From Marivivens geojensis (GTDB lineage Bacteria; Pseudomonadota; Alphaproteobacteria; Rhodobacterales; Rhodobacteraceae): DNA of 64,000 bases. The notes beneath the pieces are model-generated. The model was given only the letters and a program-made list of their open reading frames with translations. It was not told the DNA's origin and searched no databases. Location: assembly GCF_023540835.1 (NCBI RefSeq), contig NZ_JALKCU010000001.1:372001-436000 (forward strand), given 5' to 3'. This document shows, piece by piece, positions 18,117 to 27,100 of the stretch. Each line of letters starts with the position of its first letter. Position 1 is the first letter of the stretch. Made by a program: the position numbers and the translations under genes.

Positions 18117-18518
18117 ATGGCTTCAAAGCGAAATACCAGCCTTATGGTCGCTGCGATCGTGGCGCTTGCATTTGGTGCGCTCACAGTGCTTTCGGGCGGT
18201 CGTGCCTTGTTCGGTAGCGCCGAGGCACAGGCCGCAGTGGGCAATGCGGTACCCTTTGTGCTGTGGTTCAACTTTCTGGCCGGGTTTGCCTATATCCTCG
18301 CAGGCATCGGGCTGTTTTTACGGCACTCGCCTGCCGTCTGGATTTCGATCGGCATTTTCGCGAGCACCGCTCTGGTAGCGTTGGCGTTCGCGGTCCACAT
18401 GATGCAAGGCGGCGCTTTCGAGATGCGCACCGTTGGCGCGATGATCCTGCGCACGGGGGTTTGGGCGGGCATATCGGTTATCGCCTGGCGGCATATCAGG
18501 CAGGCTCAGGTCACCTGA
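18117..18518 (+). CDS. Small membrane protein downstream of phaC
   Basis: A 133-residue protein with about four hydrophobic segments and short loops. I do not recognise a family. It begins 41 bases after the PHA synthase stop with an AGGA upstream of the ATG, so it is probably co-transcribed with phaC. Its size and layout resemble the membrane protein that starts the divergent operon, but I see no convincing sequence similarity between the two. Confidence 0.7.
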   Translation: MASKRNTSLMVAAIVALAFGALTVLSGGRALFGSAEAQAAVGNAVPFVLWFNFLAGFAYILAGIGLFLRHSPAVWISIGIFASTALVALAFAVHMMQGGAFEMRTVGAMILRTGVWAGISVIAWRHIRQAQVT

Positions 18519-19193
18519 GGCGAGGGGCAATCAATCCTCTTGAGCGGTCCTCGACAATATGTGCCACGCTACCAATGGGCTGCTCAAATATCCGGGCGAC
18601 GGAAGGTATAACCACTATGCGGCCCCGCCACATCTTTTTCGCAGGAAGCGAGCAGCAGAAAAACCCGCTTCTCGATTGTTGATGTCAAACGCAGCGGATA
18701 AACGGTTTGAATTTCGCGGTCTACAACCTGGTCAATGGCCAGATTGGCGAACTTAGCTGCACCGCAGAACAAGCCGTGCTGCATTTGCGAATGGTTTCTG
18801 CGTGAGCGAAAGCTGCGACTGCACAAGTCCGGTTTGTCCGCATATCGAACATTGGTGTAGATCGCAATGAATGACCGCATTCCGCCCTGTTTGCACGACC
18901 GTCGCGACCAGCCCAAAGCTGCCGCTAAGCCCGTGGCCAACAGCCGCAGTGCAGCATCACCAGACCGGCCATTCGTCCATCGCGCAGCATTTTTGGGGGA
19001 GTAAAGGTCGGCGATGGAGGACGAAGGTGTCATTCAGTGTAACGTGACCCAAGTCCGCTTTATGGAGAGCACTCAATTGGTCTACATAAATCCGTTACCT
19101 GGGGCGCGTACCGAGGGCAGAAACTAAAGCCACCTCACCGACAGGAACCCTATGCACATTTGCATTGCTGCCTGCAGGGCAAACCCGCAGCTT
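18519..19193. other. Non-coding stretch with degenerate repeat-like DNA
   Basis: About 675 bases before the IS6 element. The frames present are short or lack start signals. The stretch around 18770-18990 contains words such as CATTTGCGAATGG and AATGACCGCATTCCGCCC that resemble, from memory, a degenerate intergenic repeat family of Roseobacter genomes. I see no RNA gene. Confidence 0.4.
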
Positions 19194-20010
19194 GGTGCTG
19201 TCAGACTAATTCGAACTCGTCTCCGTTTGCCGTTTAGCCAAGCCCTCAGATCGCGCCAAGTTGGCGCCACTCGGCGAGAGCAGCGGCGCGTAGCGTCTTG
19301 AAGTTGCCTCGGCTATAGTGGTGTCGTTCCTGATTGAAGTGATTGTAGACGGAAGAGTGAACGGCGGCGAATTTCTGCAAACATCGCATTTGTCGAAACC
19401 TCAGCATGGCTCGCTCTCGTCGTCGAAACGGAAGGTGAGAATTTTCAATGCGGTTGTTGAGCCACCTGCCCGTTTGCTGTTTCTCAGTATTTCCTAGGTC
19501 TCTCATAGCTGCGCCATAAGACCTAAGATTGTCAGTGACTATCGCCTGCGGGCTTCCATATCTACGCAGAGATTTCCTGAGGAATTTCAGTGCCGCCTTA
19601 CGATCTCGGCGCTTTGTAACATAGCTTTCAAGCACTTCACCTTCGTGATCAACAGCACGCCACATGTAATGCTGCACGCCATTCACCTTCACGAAGACCT
19701 CATCCAAATGCCATCGCCAATTCGGACAGGACTTTAATCTGTCCGCTCTTCGCTTCCGGATTTCAGAAGCAAACAACGGACCAAATCTGTTCCACCAATA
19801 ACGGATCGTTTCATGGCTAACATCAATCCCCCGCTCATGAAGGAGATCTTCAACATTACGAAGAGACAGAGGAAACCGAACATAGAGCATCACCGCAAAG
19901 CGGATCACCTCTGGGCTCGTTTTGAAGTACCGAAACGGAGAGCGCTTGATCATACGAAAACGCTAGCCACGGACCCTACCCTGCTCAAGGCCGTTTAATC
20001 TGACAGTGCC
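19194..20010 (-). mobile_element. IS6-family insertion sequence
   Basis: An 817-bp element containing one transposase gene. The ends match as imperfect inverted repeats: GGTGCTGTCAGACTAA at the left and, on the complementary strand, GGCACTGTCAGATTAA at the right. The eight bases outside each end differ (CGCAGCTT and CCAAAGAC), so there is no target duplication. Known behaviour: IS6 elements move by replicative transposition and cause cointegrates and deletions. The missing duplication suggests a rearrangement after insertion. Confidence 0.85.
19246..19953 (-). CDS. IS6-family transposase
   Basis: A 235-residue DDE transposase, the usual length for IS6/IS26. The N-terminal HTH region (RYWWNRFGP) precedes the catalytic domain. 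The three acidic residues are visible in WHLDEVFVKV, VTDNLRSYGAA and NNRIENSHLPFRRRER. The frame looks intact and the gene fills most of the element. It lies between the phaC region and the nitrate respiration island, and so may have taken part in joining the two. Confidence 0.93.
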   Translation of the reverse strand: MIKRSPFRYFKTSPEVIRFAVMLYVRFPLSLRNVEDLLHERGIDVSHETIRYWWNRFGPLFASEIRKRRADRLKSCPNWRWHLDEVFVKVNGVQHYMWRAVDHEGEVLESYVTKRRDRKAALKFLRKSLRRYGSPQAIVTDNLRSYGAAMRDLGNTEKQQTGRWLNNRIENSHLPFRRRERAMLRFRQMRCLQKFAAVHSSVYNHFNQERHHYSRGNFKTLRAAALAEWRQLGAI

Positions 20011-20298
20011 CCAAAGACGCTAGGGACAGCGCGCAACTGAGACAGGCGTTCCCCCAGAACCGAAGCGATCCGTTTGAACCGCCTGATTGCACCAACCTTA
20101 CCAGCCGGGCAGCCGCTCGATCCACCCCCGAGATCATGACGCGCGAACACCGTCGTGCCCATGTTTACAGTAGCGTTACGGCGTGGTTGCAAGTATGAAA
20201 TGCTGCTCATTCAGTTGGCACCCTCCGAATCATACAGACACCAAAGTGGCAACATTTTGCGCTGCCCCTTGGCTCACTTTTACTCTGCCGTTGACACC

Positions 20299-20997
20299 TC
20301 AGGCTGAAAAGTCATCAATCAGTGGATTTGGTTTCGCAAAGCGCTCAAGGTCCGCCTGATTTTCGATGGTGATGTGGGTGCCGGTCACGACAACTCCGTA
20401 AGGCTGCAGCCCCTTGAAGGCGCGGCTGAGATTTTCAGGCGTCATGCCCAGCACAGAGGCCAGACGCCGCTTTTCGAAATTCAGCTCGAACGCAGCCCGG
20501 CCGCCAGCGTGCCTTTGTTGCCTGAGCAGGTAGTTCGCGAGCCGCTCGAGCGAGGTTCTGAGTTTCAGATCCTTTTGCGCCTTGATGACCGAGCGATAGC
20601 ACTGCGCCAGTTCCGTGACGATCGCACGGGCAAAGTTGTTGTCGGCGTCGAAGATCGCGCGCACGTCCTGACTGGGGATCAGCGCAATCCGGCTTTTCTC
20701 GAGCGTGCGGGCCGACATAAGGTAGGGCGCATCCTTGATGGTGGCGGCAAGAATGAAGGTCGAGATCGGGCGGACAGTCGCCATGCTGGTATCCCGCCCA
20801 TTCCAGGCCGAAAAAAGATCCACCGAACCCGAAATGACGATATGAAGAAAATCGCTCGGCTCTCCTTCAGTGATCAATTCGATCTGTGCAGGGAAATTCT
20901 GCACGTAGGCGCCACGCATCAAGGACGTGAAATTGTCATCCGCCATCTGCGCAAAGAGATCGAGTTTTCGAATATCCCGGTATTCGGAATCGGGCAT
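20299..20997 (-). CDS. narR: NarR-type Crp/Fnr-family regulator
   Basis: A 232-residue Crp/Fnr protein with a cyclic-nucleotide-binding-like beta-barrel (about 15-125), a long dimer helix and a C-terminal winged HTH ('RRLASVLGMTPENLSRAFKG'). There is no N-terminal cysteine set, so it does not carry the oxygen-sensing Fe-S cluster of Fnr. The only cysteine is in the dimer helix. In Paracoccus, NarR is such a cluster-free protein, encoded divergently from narK and required for nar expression in response to nitrate or nitrite; gene position here is the same. The name is therefore a family and context inference; a Dnr/Nnr-type nitric oxide regulator is the alternative. Confidence 0.78.
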   Translation of the reverse strand: MPDSEYRDIRKLDLFAQMADDNFTSLMRGAYVQNFPAQIELITEGEPSDFLHIVISGSVDLFSAWNGRDTSMATVRPISTFILAATIKDAPYLMSARTLEKSRIALIPSQDVRAIFDADNNFARAIVTELAQCYRSVIKAQKDLKLRTSLERLANYLLRQQRHAGGRAAFELNFEKRRLASVLGMTPENLSRAFKGLQPYGVVVTGTHITIENQADLERFAKPNPLIDDFSA

Positions 20998-21044
20998 GTC
21001 GTCCCCCCCTTACTTTGCGTGCTTAACAATTGTCATCAAATCAA

Positions 21045-21058
21045 CTGATAAAAGTCAA
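21045..21058. promoter_or_regulatory. Imperfect FNR-type box upstream of narR
   Basis: CTGAT-AAAA-GTCAA matches the TTGAT-N4-ATCAA consensus at eight of ten defined positions. It lies 48-61 bases before the narR start, in place for control of narR itself. Confidence 0.4.
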
Positions 21059-21157
21059 CCTGCCAGTTGATCTTCACCGCCGCAGCCTTGATCTGCCACC
21101 GCGCACCGGATGACATATTTCCGTAAGCCATTTATTTCGTTATCTTTTTCCGGGTTT

Positions 21158-21171
21158 TTGATCTGAATCAA
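21158..21171. promoter_or_regulatory. Perfect FNR/NarR-type box upstream of narK1
   Basis: TTGAT-CTGA-ATCAA is a perfect match to the FNR-family consensus, centred about 90 bases before the narK1 ATG. It would place the whole nar operon under Fnr, NarR or a similar protein. Confidence 0.8.
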
Positions 21172-21254
21172 CCATTCCGGCCGCGATCAAGTGCCTTGTC
21201 TCTTCAACCAACGCAGTCGCCCGCTTGCAGACCGACAGATGGAAGGGACAGCAC

Positions 21255-22667
21255 ATGGAACTACAGAACAAGGCCACAGCACTGTGGTCGAATTTCTTCA
21301 ACGTGAAGATGGTGCAGATGCGCACGTTCCACATGACGTGGTTCGCGTTTTTCTCGTGCTTTTTCGCCTGGTTCGGCATCGCACCGCTGATGAGTGTGGT
21401 GCGCGACGAACTGCAACTCACCAAGGACCAGATCGGCTGGGCGATCATCGGATCGGTCGCGATCACGGTCTTTGCTCGATTCTTCATCGGGTGGCTGTGT
21501 GACCGCATCGGTCCGCGCAAAGCTTACACCTGGTTGCTGATCCTTGGCGCATTCCCCGTCATGGGAATCGGGCTGAGTTGGAACTTCGAAAGTTTCCTGC
21601 TGTTCCGAGTCCTGATCGGCGGCATTGGTGCTGCCTTCGTCATCACGCAGTACCATACCACGGTGATGTTCGCGCCCAACGTGGTCGGACAGGCCAACGC
21701 GACATCTGCAGGCTGGGGGAACCTTGGCGGTGGTGTCACGCAATTCGTCATGCCGCTGCTCTTTTCGGTGTTCGTCGTGGGCTTCGGTTTCTCCGAAGCG
21801 ATCGGCTGGCGCCTGGCGATGGTCGTGGTCGGGGTGATCATCTTCCTTGTCGGCATCGCCTACTACTTCCTGACCCAGGACGCCCCTGACGGCAACTTTG
21901 ACGACCTGCGCGCGCAAGGCCGGATGCAGGCGAAGAAAGACGTGACCGGCAACTACATGAACGCGTTGAAAGACATCCGTGTCTGGATCCTGTTCGTCAT
22001 CTACGGCGCCTGCTTCGGGATCGAACTGACGGTCAACAACGTCGCAGCACTCTACTTCTTCGATTATTTCGATCTGAGCCTCGTCGCCGCCGGTTTCGTC
22101 GCCGCCTCTTTCGGCCTGATGAACATCTTCGCCCGCACGCTGGGCGGGTTGTTCGGCGACAACTTCGGATCGCTTTGGGGCCTGAAAGGTCGCGCGTTCT
22201 GGCTGTTCGTCTGCATCCTGTTCGAAGGCATCGCGCTGATGATCTTCAGCCAGATGCAGGTTCTCTTCCTTGCCCTGCCCGCGCTGATCGTCTTCTCGCT
22301 GTTCACCCAGATGGCCGAAGGCGCGACCTATTCGGTTGTTCCGTTTATAAACAAGAAAGCGCTTGGCGCGGTGGCCGGTGTGGTCGGTGCAGGCGGCAAT
22401 GCAGGTGCGGTTCTGGCAGGCTTCCTGTTCAAGAACATGATCGACTGGTCCGAAGCTTTCCTGATCCTCGGGATGGTCGTGACCTGCGCCTCGTTCCTGG
22501 CCTTCTTTGTCCGCTTCTCGACGCAGCAAGAAGATGAGGAACGCGCCAATTTCGCCGCCGCCAACATCGAGACCCTGCGTCGCAAAGCCGAGAAGGCAAA
22601 CGCCGACCTAGAGGAAGGTCTCGAGGCGATTTCTCGCAAGAACGGCGGTCCGCAACCGGCCGAATGA
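21255..22667 (+). CDS. narK1: NarK1-type nitrate transporter
   Basis: A 470-residue major facilitator protein with twelve predicted membrane segments, of the nitrate/nitrite porter family. The nitrate signature-like stretch AGWGNLGGGV and the loop DRIGPRKAY are visible. It most resembles type 1 NarK, thought to be a nitrate/proton symporter. The start at 21255 follows GGAAGGGA; the frame is open upstream but lacks a ribosome site. It begins the nar operon, 84 bases after the FNR-type box. In Paracoccus NarK1 and NarK2 are fused in one protein; here they are separate neighbours. The C-terminal 30 residues are a charged cytoplasmic tail. Confidence 0.9.
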   Translation: MELQNKATALWSNFFNVKMVQMRTFHMTWFAFFSCFFAWFGIAPLMSVVRDELQLTKDQIGWAIIGSVAITVFARFFIGWLCDRIGPRKAYTWLLILGAFPVMGIGLSWNFESFLLFRVLIGGIGAAFVITQYHTTVMFAPNVVGQANATSAGWGNLGGGVTQFVMPLLFSVFVVGFGFSEAIGWRLAMVVVGVIIFLVGIAYYFLTQDAPDGNFDDLRAQGRMQAKKDVTGNYMNALKDIRVWILFVIYGACFGIELTVNNVAALYFFDYFDLSLVAAGFVAASFGLMNIFARTLGGLFGDNFGSLWGLKGRAFWLFVCILFEGIALMIFSQMQVLFLALPALIVFSLFTQMAEGATYSVVPFINKKALGAVAGVVGAGGNAGAVLAGFLFKNMIDWSEAFLILGMVVTCASFLAFFVRFSTQQEDEERANFAAANIETLRRKAEKANADLEEGLEAISRKNGGPQPAE

Positions 22668-22732
22668 TATCGCGCCGCGCGCCACATCGGCGCGCGGTCC
22701 TTCCCAAACATGCCTCAGCGGAGGATCTACCC

Positions 22733-24130
22733 ATGGCATCGTCAGCAACCCAAACCGCCAACCGGGGCCCCGTGCTCGCGGATTGGCGCCCCGAGGACGC
22801 AACCTTCTGGAAAGAACGCGGCCACGGCATCGCCACGCGCAACCTTTGGATTTCGATCCCCAACCTTTTGCTGGCCTTTTCGGTCTGGATGGTCTGGTCG
22901 GTCGTCGTCGCCAAGCTTCCAGCGATCGGGTTCAACTATTCGACGGGCCAACTTTTCTGGCTGGCTGCCTTGCCGGGCCTGTCCGGTGCCACGCTGCGCA
23001 TTTTCTACAGCTTCATGATCCCGATCTTCGGCGGCCGCAGATGGACGGCGATCTCAACTGCTTCGCTGCTGCTTCCGGCGCTTGGTATCGGGTTTGCGGT
23101 GCAGAACCCCGAAACGCCTTACGTGATGTTCCTGATCCTGGCCCTGATGTGCGGCTTCGGCGGCGGCAACTTCGCCTCTTCGATGGCCAACATCGCCTAT
23201 TTCTACCCTAAGAAGACAAAGGGCAACGCGCTGGCGCTGAACGCGGGCCTTGGCAATCTCGGCGTGTCGGTCATGCAGTTCGTCGTGCCGATGGTCATCA
23301 CCGCGGGTGTCTTTGGTGCCATCGGCGGCGAACCGGTGACGTTGTCGGACGGAAGCCAGCTCTGGATCCAGAACGCGGGCTTTGTCTGGGTGCCGTTCAT
23401 TGCCCTCAGCGCCATCGCCGCCTGGTTCGGCATGAATGACATCGCCGATGCCAAGGCGTCCTTTGCGGAACAGTCGATCATCTTCTCGCGCAAGCATAAC
23501 TGGATCATGTGCATCCTCTACACCGGCACCTTCGGCAGCTTCATTGGCTATGCCGCAGGCTTTCCGCTGCTGATGAAGACGCAGTTCCCGGATGTGAACG
23601 TGCTGCAATACGCCTTCCTCGGGCCGCTTGTCGGCGCGCTGAGCCGCGCCGCGACGGGCTGGGTGTCCGACAAGTTCGGCGGTGGCCGCGTTACTTTCTG
23701 GACCTTCCTCGGCATGATCATCGCGGTGTGGGGCGTGCTTCAGTTCCTGCCCTCCGAAGCCAGCCCGGCTGGCAACTTCTGGGGCTTCTTCGCCTGCTTC
23801 ATGGCGCTCTTCTTCCTGACCGGCGTCGGCAACGCGTCGACCTTCCAGATGATCCCGTCGATCATGCGCCAGGAAGTGCCGCGCCTGATGCCGCAACTGG
23901 ACCAAGCCGCAACGCTCAAGCAGTCCGAGCGGGAAAGCGCCGCGATCATCGCCTTTACCTCGGCCATCGCAGCCTATGGCGCCTTCTTCATCCCCAAGGC
24001 CTACGGCACCTCGATCGGCATGACCGGGGCACCCAACGGCGCGCTCTGGGCCTTCCTCGGGTTCTACGTGGTCTGCGTCGCGATCACCTGGATCTTCTAC
24101 AGCCGCAAGAACGCACCGGTTCCGTGCTGA
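22733..24130 (+). CDS. narK2: NarK2-type nitrate/nitrite antiporter
   Basis: A 465-residue major facilitator protein that resembles E. coli NarK closely in the stretch from GQLFWLAALPGLSGA through PIFGGRRWTAIST to GLGNLGVSVMQFVVP. Type 2 NarK proteins exchange nitrate for nitrite across the inner membrane. About twelve membrane segments are predicted. The start at 22733 follows GGAGGA; the frame open upstream overlaps the preceding gene and is unlikely. It is 65 bases after narK1 and 64 before narG, within the same operon. Confidence 0.9.
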   Translation: MASSATQTANRGPVLADWRPEDATFWKERGHGIATRNLWISIPNLLLAFSVWMVWSVVVAKLPAIGFNYSTGQLFWLAALPGLSGATLRIFYSFMIPIFGGRRWTAISTASLLLPALGIGFAVQNPETPYVMFLILALMCGFGGGNFASSMANIAYFYPKKTKGNALALNAGLGNLGVSVMQFVVPMVITAGVFGAIGGEPVTLSDGSQLWIQNAGFVWVPFIALSAIAAWFGMNDIADAKASFAEQSIIFSRKHNWIMCILYTGTFGSFIGYAAGFPLLMKTQFPDVNVLQYAFLGPLVGALSRAATGWVSDKFGGGRVTFWTFLGMIIAVWGVLQFLPSEASPAGNFWGFFACFMALFFLTGVGNASTFQMIPSIMRQEVPRLMPQLDQAATLKQSERESAAIIAFTSAIAAYGAFFIPKAYGTSIGMTGAPNGALWAFLGFYVVCVAITWIFYSRKNAPVPC

Positions 24131-24194
24131 CCCCATAACGCCAGCGGGTGCGCGGCTTCTCCGCGCATCCAGGTAGCCACAGGAGACAAAAGAC

Positions 24195-27100
24195 ATGAGC
24201 CATCTGCTCGACAAACTGAACTTCTTCCAGAGCAAGGAACTGGAGCAATTCTCCGACGGTTGGGGCCAGACCACCCGCGAGAACCGCGACTGGGAGGACA
24301 CCTACCGGAACCGCTGGCGGCACGACAAGATCGTCCGCTCGACGCACGGGGTGAACTGCACCGGGTCGTGTTCGTGGAAGATCTACGTCAAGTCCGGTAT
24401 CGTCACCTGGGAAACCCAGCAGACCGACTATCCGCGCACGCGCGCTGGCCTGCCCAACCATGAGCCGCGCGGCTGCGCACGGGGCGCCTCCTACAGCTGG
24501 TATCTCTATTCCGCCAACCGCGTGAAGAACCCGCTGATCCGCGGAAGCCTGATGCGGGCGTGGCGGAAGATGCGCGAGACCATGACGCCGGTGGCCGCCT
24601 GGGCCGCGATCCAGGGCGATCCCGCCCTGCGCAACGCGATCAACAAGACCCGCGGCAAGGGCGGCTTCGTGCGTGCCAGCTGGGACGAAGCGACCGAGAT
24701 CATCGCAGCCGCCAACGCCTACACAGCGAAGAACTACGGGCCCGACCGCGTCTTCGGTTTCTCGCCGATCCCGGCCATGTCGATGGTCAGCTATGCCGCG
24801 GGCTCGCGCTATCTATCCCTTCTGGGCGGCACCTGCATGTCCTTCTACGATTGGTACTGCGACTTGCCGCCCGCTTCTCCCCAGACCTGGGGCGAACAGA
24901 CCGACGTACCGGAATCGGCCGACTGGTACAACGCGGGCTTCCTGATGCTCTGGGGCTCGAACGTGCCCCAGACCCGGACACCCGACGCCCATTTCTACAC
25001 CGAGGTCCGCTATCGCGGCACCAAGTCGGCCGTGGTCAGCCCCGACTATTCGGAAGCCGCCAAGTTCGGCGACATCTGGCTGAACCCGCAGGCCGGCACC
25101 GATGCGGCGCTGGCGATGGCCATGGGCCACGTGATCCTGCGCGAGTTCCACCTCGACCGGCAGGCCGAGTATTTCGAGGACTACGCCCGCAAGTATACCG
25201 ACATGCCGATGCTGGTGCGGCTGGATGAAAAGGACGGCCACCTCGTGCCGGGCCGGATGCTGCGGGCCGACGATTTCGACGGCAAGCTTGGTGAGAAGAA
25301 CAACCCCGACTGGAAAACCGTCGCCTATGACGAGACGTCTGGCCAGATCGTGGCACCCAACGGGTCCATCGGCTTCCGCTGGGGCGAAGAAGGCAAGTGG
25401 AACCTCGAAGAGCGGGCGAAAGGGGCAGAGGCAAAGCTGCGCCTGAGCCAGATCATGGATGGCGACCACGATGAGGTTGTGGGCGTCGACTTCCCCTATT
25501 TCGGCGGGGCGGCCACGGGCGATTTCGTGAAATGCGATCACCCCGAGGTGTTGACCCGGAACATTCCGGCGCGGCGCGTGAAACTGGCCGACGGCAAGGA
25601 GGCACTCGTTGCCACTGTGTTCGACCTCTTCTGCGCCAATTACGGCCTCGACCGGGGCCTGGGCGGCGACTGGGTGTCGAAGGACTTCGACGACGACAGC
25701 CCTTACACCCCCGCATGGGCCGAAAAGATCACCGGCGTGGAGCGCGAAAAGATCATCGCAGTTGCGCGGGAATTCGCGGGCAACGCGGAAAAGACCCATG
25801 GCAAGTCGATGGTGATCCTCGGGGCAGGTCTGAACCACTGGTACCACATGGACATGAACTATCGCGGCATCATCAACATGCTGGTGATGTGCGGCTGCAT
25901 CGGGCAGGAAGGCGGCGGCTGGTCGCATTACGTGGGTCAGGAGAAGCTGCGCCCGCAAACGGGCTGGCAGCCTCTGGCGTTCGCGCTCGACTGGAACCGC
26001 CCGCCGCGGCACATGAACTCGACCTCGTGCTGGTACGCGCACACCGACCAGTGGCGCTATGAGACGCTGCGCGCTGGTGAAATCCTGTCGCCGACCGCAC
26101 CCGAAGGCGACTGGGACATCTCCCTGATCGACTACAACATCCGCGCGGAACGGATGGGCTGGCTGCCCTCGGCCCCGCAGCTCAAGACCAACCCGCTTGA
26201 GGTGTCGAAGCAGGCCAAGGCGGCGGGCAAGGAGATCCGCGATTTCGTCGCCGAACAGCTGAAATCGGGCGATCTGGAAATGTCCTGCCAGGACCCGGAC
26301 GCGCCGGAAAACTGGCCGCGCAACCTGTTCGTCTGGCGCTCGAACCTTCTGGGATCGTCCGGCAAGGGGCACGAATACTTCCTAAAGCACCTGCTGGGCA
26401 CCGATCACGGGGTGATGGGCAAGGACCTTGGCGAGGAAGGCGGCGTTATGCCGAAGGAAGCCCGCTGGCACGACGAAGCGCCGAAGGGCAAGCTCGACCT
26501 GCTCGTGTGCATCGACTTCCGCATGTCCACGACGGCGGTCTATTCCGACATCGTTCTGCCGACAGCCAGCTGGTACGAAAAGGACGACCTGAACACCTCG
26601 GACATGCACCCGTTCATCCACCCGCTTCAGGCGGCGGTGGACCCGGCCTACGAGTCGAAATCCGACTGGGAAATCTTCAAGGCCATCGCGAAGAAATTCA
26701 GTGAAGTCGCGCCCGAGGTGCTGGGTGTGGAAACCGACATAGTCCAGCTGCCGCTTCTGCATGACACGGCCGCCGAACTGGCGCAGGCTCATGTGAAGGA
26801 CTGGAAGAAGGGCGAATGTGACCTGATCCCCGGCAAGACCGCGCCCAACTACATCGCGGTCGAGCGGGATTATCCGAACCTCTACAAAAAGTTCACCTCG
26901 GTCGGGCCACTGCTGGAGAAGCTCGGCAACGGTGGCAAGGGGATCAACTGGGACACCAAGACCGAGGTCAAGCATCTGCGCGACCTGAATGGTGTCGTGC
27001 TGGACGATGGCGTGTCCAAGGGCCAGCCCAAGCTGGAAACCGCCATCGACGCGGCCGAGATGATCTTGATGCTTGCGCCCGAAACCAACGGCGAGGTGGC

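Noticed and set aside
18584-19033. 149-codon minus frame before the IS6 element
   Set aside because: Composition is irregular, no motif is present, and it covers sequence resembling degenerate intergenic repeats.
19995-20210. 71-codon minus frame that starts beyond the right end of the IS6 element
   Set aside because: It runs across the IS end, so it cannot be an intact gene. It might be a remnant of a second mobile element, but nothing identifies it.
24813-26372. Long open frame opposite narG (519 codons), and others opposite narH, narK1 and narK2
   Set aside because: These frames follow from the high GC content of the sense genes. Their products are low-complexity and match no family, and the sense genes are certain.
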